A stretch of 64,000 nucleotides of DNA from Zymoseptoria tritici IPO323. Lineage: Eukaryota > Ascomycota > Dothideomycetes > Mycosphaerellales > Mycosphaerellaceae. The position numbers and the translations under genes are program-made. Every line of letters starts with the position of its first letter. The first letter of the stretch is position 1. Under the pieces are notes generated by a model that ran no database searches, was not told where the DNA came from, and saw nothing but the letters and a program-made list of their open reading frames with translations. Location: assembly GCF_000219625.1 (NCBI RefSeq), contig NC_018210.1, positions 62,001 to 126,000 of the forward strand, in the 5' to 3' direction. This document shows, one piece after another, positions 12,662 to 22,859 of the stretch.

Positions 12662-13601
12662 CTTGTTGTTGTTGTTTGTTGTTTAAAAAGAGGCTTAGCA
12701 GTCTTACGCCGAGAGGGCTGCTTGTTCGTCTCTATTTCTAATCGCGTTCGGGTCCTAGCCTACTTGCGACACTAGGGCACTCTTCTCCCTACTATACAAG
12801 AGTATAGGAGAAGGTATACTTTAAAGAGGAGAGAAGAGATATATAAATATACCTCTGCTTCTAGGAAGTACTCTAGCCTATAGCAACGTGCGTCTTTGTA
12901 GCAGGCTTTAGAGGCGTTCTGCGGGTAGCTGTAGCAGGTTCGGGACAACCTTTGTCTCTAGGGAAAGGTAGGCCTATACTCTATACAGAGTATCTAGCTA
13001 TATAGCTAGTACTACTACTCTAATCCCTAGAGGTGCAAATTCGTCCTTACTAAACTACACTGCTCCTTTAGCTTCCTCTCTCGGCGGCGTAGGACAACAG
13101 GTAGCTCTAGTGTAGAGAGAACTAAGTGTATGTGTATGTTTGTGTATCCTGGGAACACTGCTCTTGTTTGGCCTTTAGCTCTTTCAAAATTCGACCAAAT
13201 CAGGCGTTTGATAGCTAGAATAAAAGCTCTCGTCGAGGGCTTTTAAACGGGCTACACGGCGTCCGAATCGGCGGCGTATTAGTTGTGTTGTAGTGTGTTA
13301 AAGTGTTGTAGTATAGGTTGTGAACCTTCCTTGTGCAATGCCCTAAACAGGGAATATTCCGAGTGTAGGGGAGGTAAGGTCGAAATAAGGTTTCGGAGGT
13401 AGGGGCCAAATCCCGGAGTTTAGCAAAATTTGCACCCCAAAGGGGGCAACAAGGTGAATCTTTGAACTCCAGTAGCGGCGTGGGTTTTAAGGGCAGCGGG
13501 GTGAATGCGGGTTCGTTAGAACGGCCTTGATAAGGGCTTTCGAATAGTGCGTGTTTGGTGATGAACGGGTCAATATTGGGTGTGCAATGGAAGTGCGGAT
13601 G

Positions 13602-15780
13602 TCGATGTGTACGTAGTAGAAACGTAGTCCCCCTCCCGGCTTGCGAGCGAAAAGCACCGGTACTATAGCCTCCGAGGAACTTAGCCGGATATAACCCTTT
13701 TTTAGTAGGGCATCGATAACTTTTCTTAGGACTAGGAGTTCGTCCTTAGACATGCCGTATAAGGGGCCCTAAGGCAATCGGGGTAGTAAACTATCGGCAT
13801 TCGGCCGGAGAGCGATCTTATAGTCTAGATCCCCTTTATAAGGAGCGAGCTTATTAGCCTCCCGCGTCCTAAATAGCGGCAGTATGTCGTAAAGCTCCGG
13901 GGGGAGCCTACTCTCGAGCTGCTTATCTATTAGGGGCTCCTTTACTTCTAAGGATTTCTAGATATCCTAAACCGTCGCTATAGCGAGGGTTATAAGCCTC
14001 TTAGCATCCTAAAGGGTCTTCTTAACGTCCTCGACTAAAGCTATAGCAGCCGCTATAAAGCTGCCGGAGTCCTTAATCTCCTTATAGTTCCTCCCTTCTT
14101 CTACCTATTTGTTAGCGATACTATAGTAGAACCGGTGTTCCTCTAGTATAGTCCGGATCTTATTATACGCCTTCTAGGGGTTCCCGAGGATTAGAGGGAA
14201 GGCTAAGTTAGGCACGACGTAAGTATACACTAACTAGGTATATCCGCTTACTCCTATCCGGAACGCGACGACTCCCTTAATCTACGAGTTACGCATAGAC
14301 GTAGTAGCGCCCTTAACGCCTCTCTTCTTATCGCTAACTAAGCTAAGCCCGAGGCCTTTAGCTAGGTCTCCGTTAATAGTAGCGTAGCATTAACATCCTT
14401 CGTCGATTAGAGCGAAGGTCCTAAAGGTTTCTTCTAGGACTACGTCGCTATAGATTAGGGTACCGTTTATCTTGCTTTTAAACGCCTCCTAGCCTACTAT
14501 TATTGCTACGGCTATACCGTCTCCTACCCTAGCACTTCGGGAAGGAGTTAGTCTTTTCCCGTCTCTACGGAATCCGACTCCTCTTTATCGTCCTCTAGAA
14601 CCGGTCCCGCGCGGACCGCATTTATTCTAGCGGGTAGCGTTGCTACGGCGTAGGGACATTCGCTTCTACGGTGTCCGTCCGCTTTATAGCGGAAGTAGAG
14701 TCTCTTCTGTCGGCGTCGCTCTCTTTCTACGTCGTCGACCTACTTTGCTCTCTACTTCCCTCTAGCGTTACTATTCCGACTTCCTTAGCTTCTTAAGCGA
14801 TTCCCGCTCGTCTAGGCCGGGGTTATAATAGTATCTCTATCGGCGTCTACCCGTGCTCTTAAGGTGCTCCTACCCTAAGGGTGCGCGGTTACCAGTATAG
14901 AAGAAACGGTGTCCTTGTTCTTCTCTTTCTACTTTTTGTTAGTAGCCTTAAACTAGTCGGTAGCCTCTAGATTAGTTATTACCCGCTCGACCTCCTCCGC
15001 ATAATCGTTATAGTCCTTAATGTTTGCGATAGAGGTAGTATATGTCCTTATAGGGTTCGAAAAGGTGTATTTTAGGTATCTAATCTAGACCTCGTCTTTC
15101 TAGCTCGCTCCGCCGGCACTAAGTAGGAGATCGTTAAATCTTAGCTAGTAGTCGTACTATAGCTAACTAAGTTTATGCCGGAGGTTTATAAGCTCTTCTA
15201 GTGCGTTTAAGGCCTCTCTACTATCGCCGAAGACCTCTTCGAGTCGCGTAAAGAAAGCCTCGGGGTCCCGTACTTCGTTCGCTCCTCCCGACTCCTAGAA
15301 ATAACGTATGCGAGATCTCTCCTTATAAGGGAGGGTGTCGTAGATAGCGTCCTAGTAGTACGGGTCGGGGAGCGTTAGTTTAAGGCCGGCACGCACTCGA
15401 AAGGAGCTTCTTAGCCGCAGTAGATAGTCTCGGAAAGTACTCGACTTCCCGTCCTAGGCTGCTAGCTTCTAACCCTTAGGGCCTAAGGGTTTTAAGTCGT
15501 CGCCTACGGCCGGTCGACCGGAAATTGCCTAAGTTAGTGCTCGAATTAGGTCGTTTATAGACAGGGCCGCTAGATCTACTAGGGCTCCTCTAGTCTCGGC
15601 TGCCGGCTACGGTGCATTCCGCTCGGCTTCCGCCTGATTAATAGCGTTCCGCTAATGTTCTAGCTCTACCTATATTACATTTTAACGTATATGCAGTTGC
15701 TAGAGGAACGTTTGTAGATCGGGTGCACTCGGCTCCTCCGGATTAACGTTACCGGATCCCGAAGGATTTACGCCGTTGTC
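13602..15780 (-). pseudogene. Gypsy A gag and pol 5' part
   Basis: On the - strand 13,626-13,753 encodes the start of the reverse transcriptase: a [24 protein letters not shown] helix and then [12 protein letters not shown], cut by the LINE insertion. Further upstream (about 14,656-14,698) lies a gag zinc knuckle that should read C-x2-C-x4-H-x4-C. Both first cysteines are now tyrosine (TAC/TAT), as expected from G to A change, while the His and last Cys remain (HRRSECP). The rest to about 15,780 is degraded gag-like sequence with many stops. Protease should lie near 14,000-14,450 but I cannot confirm its active site. Confidence 0.65.
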
Positions 15781-15827
15781 CGTTATATCGTTTATAGTAG
15801 GAGTTATATCGAGTAGATCGAACTTAA

Positions 15828-15997
15828 TGTTACGGGTGAACAATGTATATACGAGAGTTTAGAGTCTATGTTAGATATAGCAAGTTCGATAAGGAAGTAG
15901 CCTAAAACCTCGCGGTAAGCGTAGAAAAGGATGTAGGCTACTAAGACAAAGTACGGGGTTGCGCTACGTGTTATAGAAAGGGCGCCAGTCCCTTATA
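15828..15997 (-). repeat. 5' LTR of gypsy A (170 bp)
   Basis: It is a direct repeat of 2036-2080 plus 2855-2992, beginning TGTTACGGG on the + strand and ending CCCTTATA. It is followed at 15998 by GATAG, which also precedes the other LTR. It is less mutated than its partner at the TG/CA termini. Confidence 0.88.
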
Positions 15998-16002
15998 GAT
16001 AG

Positions 16003-17839
16003 GACCGGTTCTAGAAATCGAGATAGAAGACGGCGATACTACTAAGTCGACTCGTAAACCCCCTAGAGAATAAGATAAACGAGGAAACGCTCCCGCAATA
16101 CAACTAATTAAAGACGACCCTATCGTTCCTAAGAACTACGATAGAGCGATGTACTCGAAGTATAAGATCTAGTAGGAGGAAGCGATTAAGGAAGAATGCG
16201 ATTCTCTCGTAGAAAATAATACTTAGGAGATCGTTAACGAAGGCACCGCCGAAACTCCCGTTCTATCTAGACGATAGGTATTTACTATTAAACGCGGACA
16301 ATTTAGAGAAATTACTCGATTTAAGGTACGCTAGGTTATACGAGGTTTTAAACAACGCGAAGGAATTAACTACTTAGAGACTTTCGCCGTAGTAGTTAAA
16401 CTAATAAGTTACCGTATTATGTTCGCCCTTACCGCTAAATACGACTAGTACGTACATTAAATAGACGTAAAAACTACCTTTCTCTATAGAAACATCGACG
16501 AGGTAATCTACGTCGAACTACTACTAGGATACAAAATTAATAGAAAGGTTTATAAGCTAAAGAAAGCACTCTATAGATTAAAGTAAGCACCGCGCATCTA
16601 GTACAAAACCCTTATCGATGCGCTAGCCTCCTTCGGTTTTAAGTAGTATATCTACGATACCGTAGTCTTTAAAAGGGACACTACTTTTATCCTAGTTTAC
16701 GTCGACGACCTACTTATTACTAGACCGGACATTAAATAGATCGAGGACGTTAAGAAATCCCTATTAGAACGCTTTAAAATAAAGGATATAGGAGAATATA
16801 AGTTCTTTCTCGGTATCGGTATTAAGCGAGACCGTTTAAAGGGATTAATTAAATTAACGTAGAAAGTATATATATAAGCTATAATTAAGCGATTTAACCT
16901 AGAAAACGCTAACCCTATCGCATTACCTTTTGCGACAGGACAACGATAGGAGTTGCTAAAGCCCGATAAAATCGCTACCGACGAAGAGAGACTTAAGTAT
17001 TAATTAATAATTGGATTATTAATATATATAATATTAGGGATACGCCCTAACCTCTCCTTCGCTATATTAATAGCTAGCCGCTTCTACTCGAACCCTACGA
17101 AGGAACATATCGCGTACGCTAAACGAATCCTACGATACGTACTCGGGACACTAGACGCTAGACTCGAATATACTAGAAAGAACGACGACCTTATCGGCTA
17201 TAGCGACGCTAAATACGTAGGTAACCGATCTAATAGTAAGTTAATCGGAGGATACGTCTTTACTATCGGTAGTATAGTAGTTAGTTAGAGATGTAAGAAA
17301 CAGACTACTATCGCTCTCTCTACTATAGAAGTAGAGTATACCGTAGTTTACTACGCGGTAAAGGAATCTCTCTAGCTAAAGAATATAACTACCTACTTCG
17401 GATTACTAAAGGAAAAGACGATAATCCGAGTCGATAATATACTAGCGATTCGTATCGCTAACAACCCCGAGATATACGAAAAAACTAAGTATATTAGGGT
17501 ATAGTTCTACTTTACGAGAAGCGAAGTCGATAAAGGAACCGTCGAATTAATATATATACCTAGACTAGAGAACACCGCGGATATCTTTACTAAAGTACTA
17601 CTATAGAAGACCTTCGAGAAGCATACGATTAGTATAGGCATTGTTAGAATAAGAGAAGGACGAACGAGGAAGGAATTAATTCGTATAACTAGCGTAGACG
17701 ATACGACTATACGGGCATTTCTCGGATACCTTATAAGGATAGACGAGATCTACCGTACTAACATAGACCTTAAAGAAGTCTTAAAAAGCGTAGAAACTTT
17801 ATAACCTAGCGACGTCTTAAAACTTACCTATATATATAT

Positions 17840-17874
<35 letters not shown>

Positions 17875-17930
17875 TAATACTAACATCGTAGACATAAACC
17901 GGCCGTAGCGACGCTTTAAAGAGCGTAACC
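16003..17930 (+). mobile_element. Ty1/copia retrotransposon, right part (reverse transcriptase, RNase H, probable start of 3' LTR)
   Basis: This continues the copia element after the gypsy insertion. The reverse transcriptase is recognisable at about 16,140-16,900: the frame shows an ETFAVVVK-like block, then DVKTTFLY, then the catalytic YVDD encoded at 16698-16709, then a KIKDIGEYKFFLGI-like block. RNase H follows at about 17,190-17,620 with a GYSDAKYVG-like start and ends in the family's ADIFTK motif near 17,583. The frame is broken by TAG/TAA codons at expected Gln and Trp positions. A TGTTAGAATAAG string near 17,640 resembles a copia LTR start, so the 3' LTR may begin there. The element is interrupted again at 17930 by the 302 bp LTR. 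It is inactive. Confidence 0.8.
17827..17872. repeat. (TA)n microsatellite
   Basis: This is an almost pure alternating TA run just downstream of copia RNase H. It is probably an LTR or UTR microsatellite enriched by C to T mutation. Confidence 0.85.
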
Positions 17931-18232
17931 TATAATAATAAGTAGTAGGGATGTATAAACAAGCGTACTACTCGGGTGTGCAACAGTATAAGGATACCGT
18001 ACTATCTAGTATAAGAGTAATTCTTACCCTTTCGATCCGCCTACGGCGGCTACCTATTTAACCCTCGAGAGATAGACACGAGTCGGTGCGGAATAGGTAC
18101 GGTACGCCTACGACTCGCTACGCGACATCTAACTCGCACCCGTATATATATACCGTAACGATATCGTAGGGACTTCGTAACGACCTTTAGGTCCCTACGG
18201 TCCGCCTACGCTTAGCCTTAGCGCCTTTTACA
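17931..18232 (-). repeat. 302 bp LTR, left member of a pair
   Basis: It matches 46919-47220 over its whole length in direct orientation, with differences almost all C/T or G/A. It starts TATAATAATAAG (probably TG originally) and ends CCTTTTACA. The 6 bp GTAACC lies just outside this copy (17925-17930) and just outside the other (47221-47226), so both LTRs come from one insertion event. A pyrimidine-rich CCTCCCCCTT at about 18,237-18,246 would be a polypurine tract on the - strand, suggesting that this is the 3' LTR of a minus-strand element. Confidence 0.85.
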
Positions 18233-18729
18233 TACGCCTCCCCCTTGTACTAATGTCCTTAGTAGTAGAGGTTATAGCTATCCGCATACGTATCCTTACG
18301 CTCTATAGTTCTAACTCTTGTAGTATTTATTTTTTATTCCTCTCGGATCCCTTACGATCCGCTACCGTTTACGTACCTTTAGTTACCTCGGTTTAGTCGT
18401 TACGGAGCGTCTACGTAGCGACGGTCGCTAGGCGCAGCCCCGCGTTGTTATTCCGAATTTTTATTAACACTCTAGTTAATCCTCGGCAGAACGCCCGCGA
18501 ATTTATACCTTAAATATTTTCCTTACGAACGACTTTTTCTCGATAGGATATCTTCTTTCTATACCGCATTCGTAACTAAACCGTAACCGATCTATAACTA
18601 ATATTACTAACTAATATTATTACCCGTACGTAAGCGTACCGTACGCCTCTATAGCTATAGGCTACTAGAAGGGCGCTATAGCGGACTTCGTATATCTAAC
18701 GGATCTACTAGAAGAAGCCGTCTATAAGT

Positions 18730-20845
18730 AGAGCGTAGGCGACATAGCTCCGGACGCTCCTACTACCTAGATTAATTGTTATAGGTACGCAAAGTCTATT
18801 GCGGTTAGTAGGGAATGTAATAAGCCGCTAAATAAGGCTTATAAGTTTTGTAACTCTAACAACCGTAAAGGTTGCTATTAGGTACGTATACGCTTCGCTA
18901 TAACTTGTTAACTTTAGCTAACTACATCGTAGGTACTCGGCGGTATATAGGGTAGAGTTAATAAGATCTATTCCCTCTTTAATATCTACCGCGAGGAAAT
19001 TAACCGTATCCGTCGCGAGATAGAGGAGGAGAACATCCCTCTAGATAACTTAGAGGAGTGTATCCGCGAGGATAACGTAGCTTTTACGGCCGGCCTTAAC
19101 CTGTCTCTAGCTATAAAGACGTATAACTCCGAGATCTAGTAGATAGAGGCGAATACGTCTCGCTAGGGACACCGGTTGTTTAGCCTAACTTTAAAGCCTC
19201 GCTCTAATATAGAGGCTACTCTCCTCGCTAACGAGGCCGCTACGCGCCTTAATAGTATATACGCCTCGTAGGTAGCTAGTATATTTTCTTCTAGCGCGTC
19301 GTACGTATATTATCCCGTAACTATACCGTAACGACCTTTTACTAACTTTTCGCTTTCTTTAGACTCCCCGCTCTAACGGAGTAATCGAACTATATCTCGC
19401 CGTACGCCCCTTCGCCTCTAACGAGTAGGGTGCTATTACCTTTAGCTCCGGCCCTACCGATATACGCCTCCTATCTAACCGCGAAGCCCCTAGTATCCCT
19501 TCGACCCGCGTTAACGACCGTAGCGCGTCTAGCGTAACCGCGGCTACTAGTAGCGACTCGGAGGATAAGGGCGATAGAGACTATAATAAGGACGCTAGCT
19601 TAAGTAAGGTTTCCGACACTAAGGAGTCGTCTAAGGACGAAGAAGAGGAAGATGTTATATACTCCCCTACGGTCCGCCGTAGTCGCCGTCGCGGCTCTTC
19701 TAATAACGGTAGGGCTTCTAGTAGCCGCGTACTAAAGAGTAAGTCGCCTCGTAAGGGCGCTAATACTCTCCGCCTTATAAAGGAAAAGCGTACGAAAGTA
19801 GCGCGCTAGGCCGCTCGTTAGGAGCAGCGTGCCCGTTATAATAAGGAGCGCCGCGCTATCCGCTCGGCTAATAAGCGTAACCGCTCTCGTAGCGGAGGTA
19901 TTTCTATTCCTACTACGTAAGGTAGCCGTACCGGTGCCGCCGGCGACGACTTTATCCGTAACCGCTCTATTAACCGCATTACCTTTGATAAGAACACCCT
20001 TCTAGGTAGCCCGGAGGGTACTCCTACGCGCGACAACCGCGGTCGCTAGCCTCTCGCTAAGATCGATCCCGTAATAATAAGTAGCGCTCTTCCTAACTCG
20101 GTAACTAAGTAGGACCGTCTTCGCTACTAGATCGCCGACAACTAAGCTAAAGCTCTACGCCTCGATAAATAGCTTACGGAGCGTACCTAAGAGGACCTCG
20201 ATCGTAAGGCTAGAATATTTAATAGTACTGCCGGTAGCCGTCCCGCTACTCTATTTAACGCTAGCTCGGCTAATCTACCTCTAAACCTTACTACGCCTAC
20301 GGCTCGTACTAACTCTATATTAACTCCCTAATCTGCTCGTCTTACCCTCCTTCGCGAGCGCTAGCGTATCCGCGAGGAGTAAGTCTAAGAGGCTCGCTAG
20401 CGTAAGATTAAGCGTACCGCTATAATCTAGCGCGAGCGCGACTAGGGCTAAGTATAAGAGGAGTAGGCCCGTATAGCGGAGGAGGAGTCCTACGAGATTA
20501 CCTATACTACTATCGCTAATATAGTTCTTCGTATTAAGGCTAACCGCAACGTACCCGCAGGCACTCCGCTAAGTAGTAACTATATCCTCGGAGGTCTTTA
20601 GACTCCTAGGACTCGTAGCGACCCGACGGCGGCAAACCCTAACCTACTACCTCGCTCCGTTCGAGAGGAGGTATACCTTTAGTTCCCTACTAATCCTAAC
20701 TACCGTAATTAAATTATATAGGCTTGTCTAGCGGATTACCTAGAGGATCTAGCGCGTAAGAACGACGCTCTATAAAGAGTAGATCTCCGCACCGACTCTG
20801 TACCTATCTCGCAACGACTTATTATCGTAACTATAACTCGTAGTT
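18730..20845 (+). pseudogene. Degenerate + strand ORF of an unidentified TE
   Basis: One + frame keeps protein-like text between many TAG/TAA stops. Near 18,840 a KFCNSNNRKGCY-like patch with several cysteines suggests a zinc-binding N-terminus. The middle is low in complexity (Ser, Asp, Glu around 19,550-19,660). About 20,340-20,540 is rich in Arg, Glu and Lys and looks like a coiled coil. The last part reads NPNLLPRSVREEVYL then ACLADYLEDLARKNDAL-like text near 20,640-20,780. I do not recognise the family. It lies just inside the 302 bp LTR, opposite in direction to the gypsy remnants. Confidence 0.4.
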
Positions 20846-20857
20846 ACTACTATAATA

Positions 20858-21666
20858 GACGGCCGAACAGACTGCACCTTCACGCGGTGGCCGTCGTAAG
20901 TACCTTCTTAGGAAGGGAAACTAAGACAGTCTGGAAGAAACCTCCTCGAAAAACCTCTCGAATCCGCCCGAAATCCTTCTCGAAATCCGCCTCGAAATAC
21001 AAGCTACAACAGAACAACAGCACGATTCGAACGAACAGCTCTCTACGCTACGAACGAGAAGAAGAAGAAGAAGAAGAAGAGGCAGTCCACTCTGTCCTAT
21101 ACGCGCATCTCCTCGAAATCCGAACCGAACTACACCTCTTTCTTCCTCGTAGAGATTCGGGTCCTCTACACGGCGGATAAGTGCACTTCAAAGAGCTAGA
21201 GTACGGTAGAACTACAACTCTGCGATCAACCTGCGTTGTCGTAGATAGAACTGCTACTACGATACCACAAAGGCATATTAAGGACAAGAGAAGACAGCGA
21301 GTTGGATAGCTGCTTGCGCATCTGCGTCGCTCCTGCACTGCTTTTTGCACTGCAATGCATTTCCTCTTTCTCTCTTTCGAATTCGTAGTGTGTGTACGAA
21401 GCGGAAGGATCCGCTGAAAATTCTGCAAAGCTTGGCGCGAAAATTCTGCAGCCTTAGGCTGCAACACTCGTTTGATTTCCTTTGTCTCGCATTTGTTTAA
21501 AGTCCTTTAGCATTGCCTTAGGCACGGGGTCTCCCCTAAGGTTAAAGAATACCGAAAAATCTAATTGTAACTAGATCTACTGCTTTGCCTTTATGGCAAA
21601 GCCGTCCTACATAGTCTTGGACTCCGAAAGGACGTAAATGGAACAAACAAACAAACAAACAAACAA
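20858..21666 (+). mobile_element. Short nonautonomous (CAAA)n-tailed retroelement, copy 3, head type A
   Basis: This 809 bp insertion is on the + strand with the 12 bp TSD ACTACTATAATA (20846-20857 and 21667-21678). It starts GACGGCCGAACAGACTGCACC like copy 1 and ends GGAACAAACAAACAAAC. It contains a (GAA)n run at about 21,055-21,080. It is less mutated than its surroundings, so it is a comparatively recent arrival. Confidence 0.87.
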
Positions 21667-21679
21667 ACTACTATAATAA

Positions 21680-22330
21680 CTTCTCTTCTTTAATATAGCG
21701 CATTTTCCGGGCGCGGGCAATTAGTTAGATTAGAGTCTCGAATGCGATACGTATAGGACGACACCGACTTAGTAGTTCGACAATACTCATATATTTAATC
21801 GTAATCTATGTTCTCCTAGTCTTTTGCCGTAACTTCGTAGTAACCTCCTATTCTTATAATAGCTCGTCTATATCTTTAAAATTATTAGCGGTTTGCTATA
21901 TATTATAAGTCTCGTTATAGTCTTTCTATCTTAATCGATACTATATCTCGCCGTCGCGAGTCCGCTAGTCTACAATTCTTTCGACCTCGTATACCTCGTT
22001 ACTATCCGTAGTAATATCCGGTAGCTTAACATTCTTTAGCTCGAAGCCGGGTCTAATATAGTACAGTTATAGTAGAGAGATATAGAAGACGTTATAGATT
22101 TACTATAACGAAGGTAGTACTAGGCGGTACGCCTACGCCTTCTCTCTAATTACATCGTCTACTCGGAAAGGTCCTACGAACCTAGGTAATTACCCGAGGT
22201 ACGAAGGGCTAGTTCTATTAAAGACCACAGCCGTCTTCTTCCACCGGCAGGGATCTTTTAAAGGTCTCTTTTTATTAGTTTTCCTAACAAAAAGAAGGGT
22301 CTATTAAAGCTTACTTTCTATTAGTCTACT
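21680..22330 (-). pseudogene. Gypsy integrase C-terminus with chromodomain, remnant
   Basis: The - strand frame gives SPSYLG then LPRFVGPFRVDDVIREKAYAYRLVLPSL, followed by IYNVFYISLL. This is the typical GPF...Y-L-LP...hnvFhvsLL tail of a gypsy integrase. It runs into a YEVERIVD-RTRDG-type chromodomain at about 21,890-22,010. It cannot be the direct continuation of the integrase end at about 36,500, because both carry the equivalent segment before GPF. It is therefore either a separate gypsy copy or a divergent end. Confidence 0.6.
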
Positions 22331-22859
22331 AGGACGCGCTCTTTTGTTTATAGTATTCTTACGAACCCTAGCATAGCGTAAACTCGCGTCTTCTTTTTCC
22401 GCTATACTCGCGTTCGTCTATTTATTCTCGATATCCCTATATACGGCGCAATAGAGAATATACGGATATGTGCCCGTTGCCTCGTAGCAAAGCTATACTA
22501 TTAGTTCCTTCCGCCTACTCCGGGTCTATCCTATTTCGCTTCTTCGTTACTTATAACCTACTATACATATAGGAATCTTAACCTTAAGCGTAAGCGTTAC
22601 GACGACTACGATTTCGATATTGCGCAAGATCCACTCGACGTAGAAGATACGTTTGCCTAGAGTAGTTAAGAGAGTAAACAAACTAGGCGTTAACGCCGAA
22701 AGGTTAAGGCTACTTCGCGAGATCTCCGAGCTACGAATATTGCACAAAAACGCTTAACAGCCTTGCCTACACCTTCGAATACTCTGCCGACTACGCTATC
22801 TAGTAGTAGGCTATCTGTCTAATTACGTGCCGACGTTCTCCGGACCCGATCTATCCTCG

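Larger units (their letters stand above)
8043..13601 (-). mobile_element. Tad1-like non-LTR retrotransposon (LINE), copy 1, apparently full length
   Basis: This 5.56 kb element inserted in the gypsy A reverse transcriptase. The exact 12 bp TAGTAGAAACGT at both ends is the core of a TSD of about 22 bp. On the - strand it runs 5' to 3' from 13,601 to a (CAAA)n tail at 8,043. It encodes an ORF1-like region (about 12,050-12,660), an apurinic-type endonuclease (GDFNLRHPS at about 11,000-11,035), a reverse transcriptase (SPILFLIY, and YVDD at 9459-9470), a thumb-like ILGVFRTAP segment (about 8,980), and a C-terminal Cys/His motif (8,247-8,468). Its 5' end equals that of the copy at 41167-46763. In-frame stops interrupt it. 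Confidence 0.88.
2036..15997 (-). mobile_element. Ty3/gypsy chromovirus (gypsy A), RIP-degraded, with two short elements and a LINE nested inside
   Basis: This is a complete but dead gypsy LTR retrotransposon on the - strand. It has 170 bp LTRs at 15828-15997 (5' LTR) and 2036-2992 (3' LTR, itself split by a short element), flanked by the 5 bp TSD GATAG (2031-2035 and 15998-16002). From 5' to 3' on the - strand I see a gag zinc knuckle, reverse transcriptase, integrase and a C-terminal chromodomain. A polypurine tract abuts the 3' LTR. Nested insertions are 2081-2854, 4678-5455 and 8043-13601. Stop codons interrupt every domain. Without the insertions the element is about 7 kb, a normal size for fungal chromoviruses. 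Confidence 0.85.
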
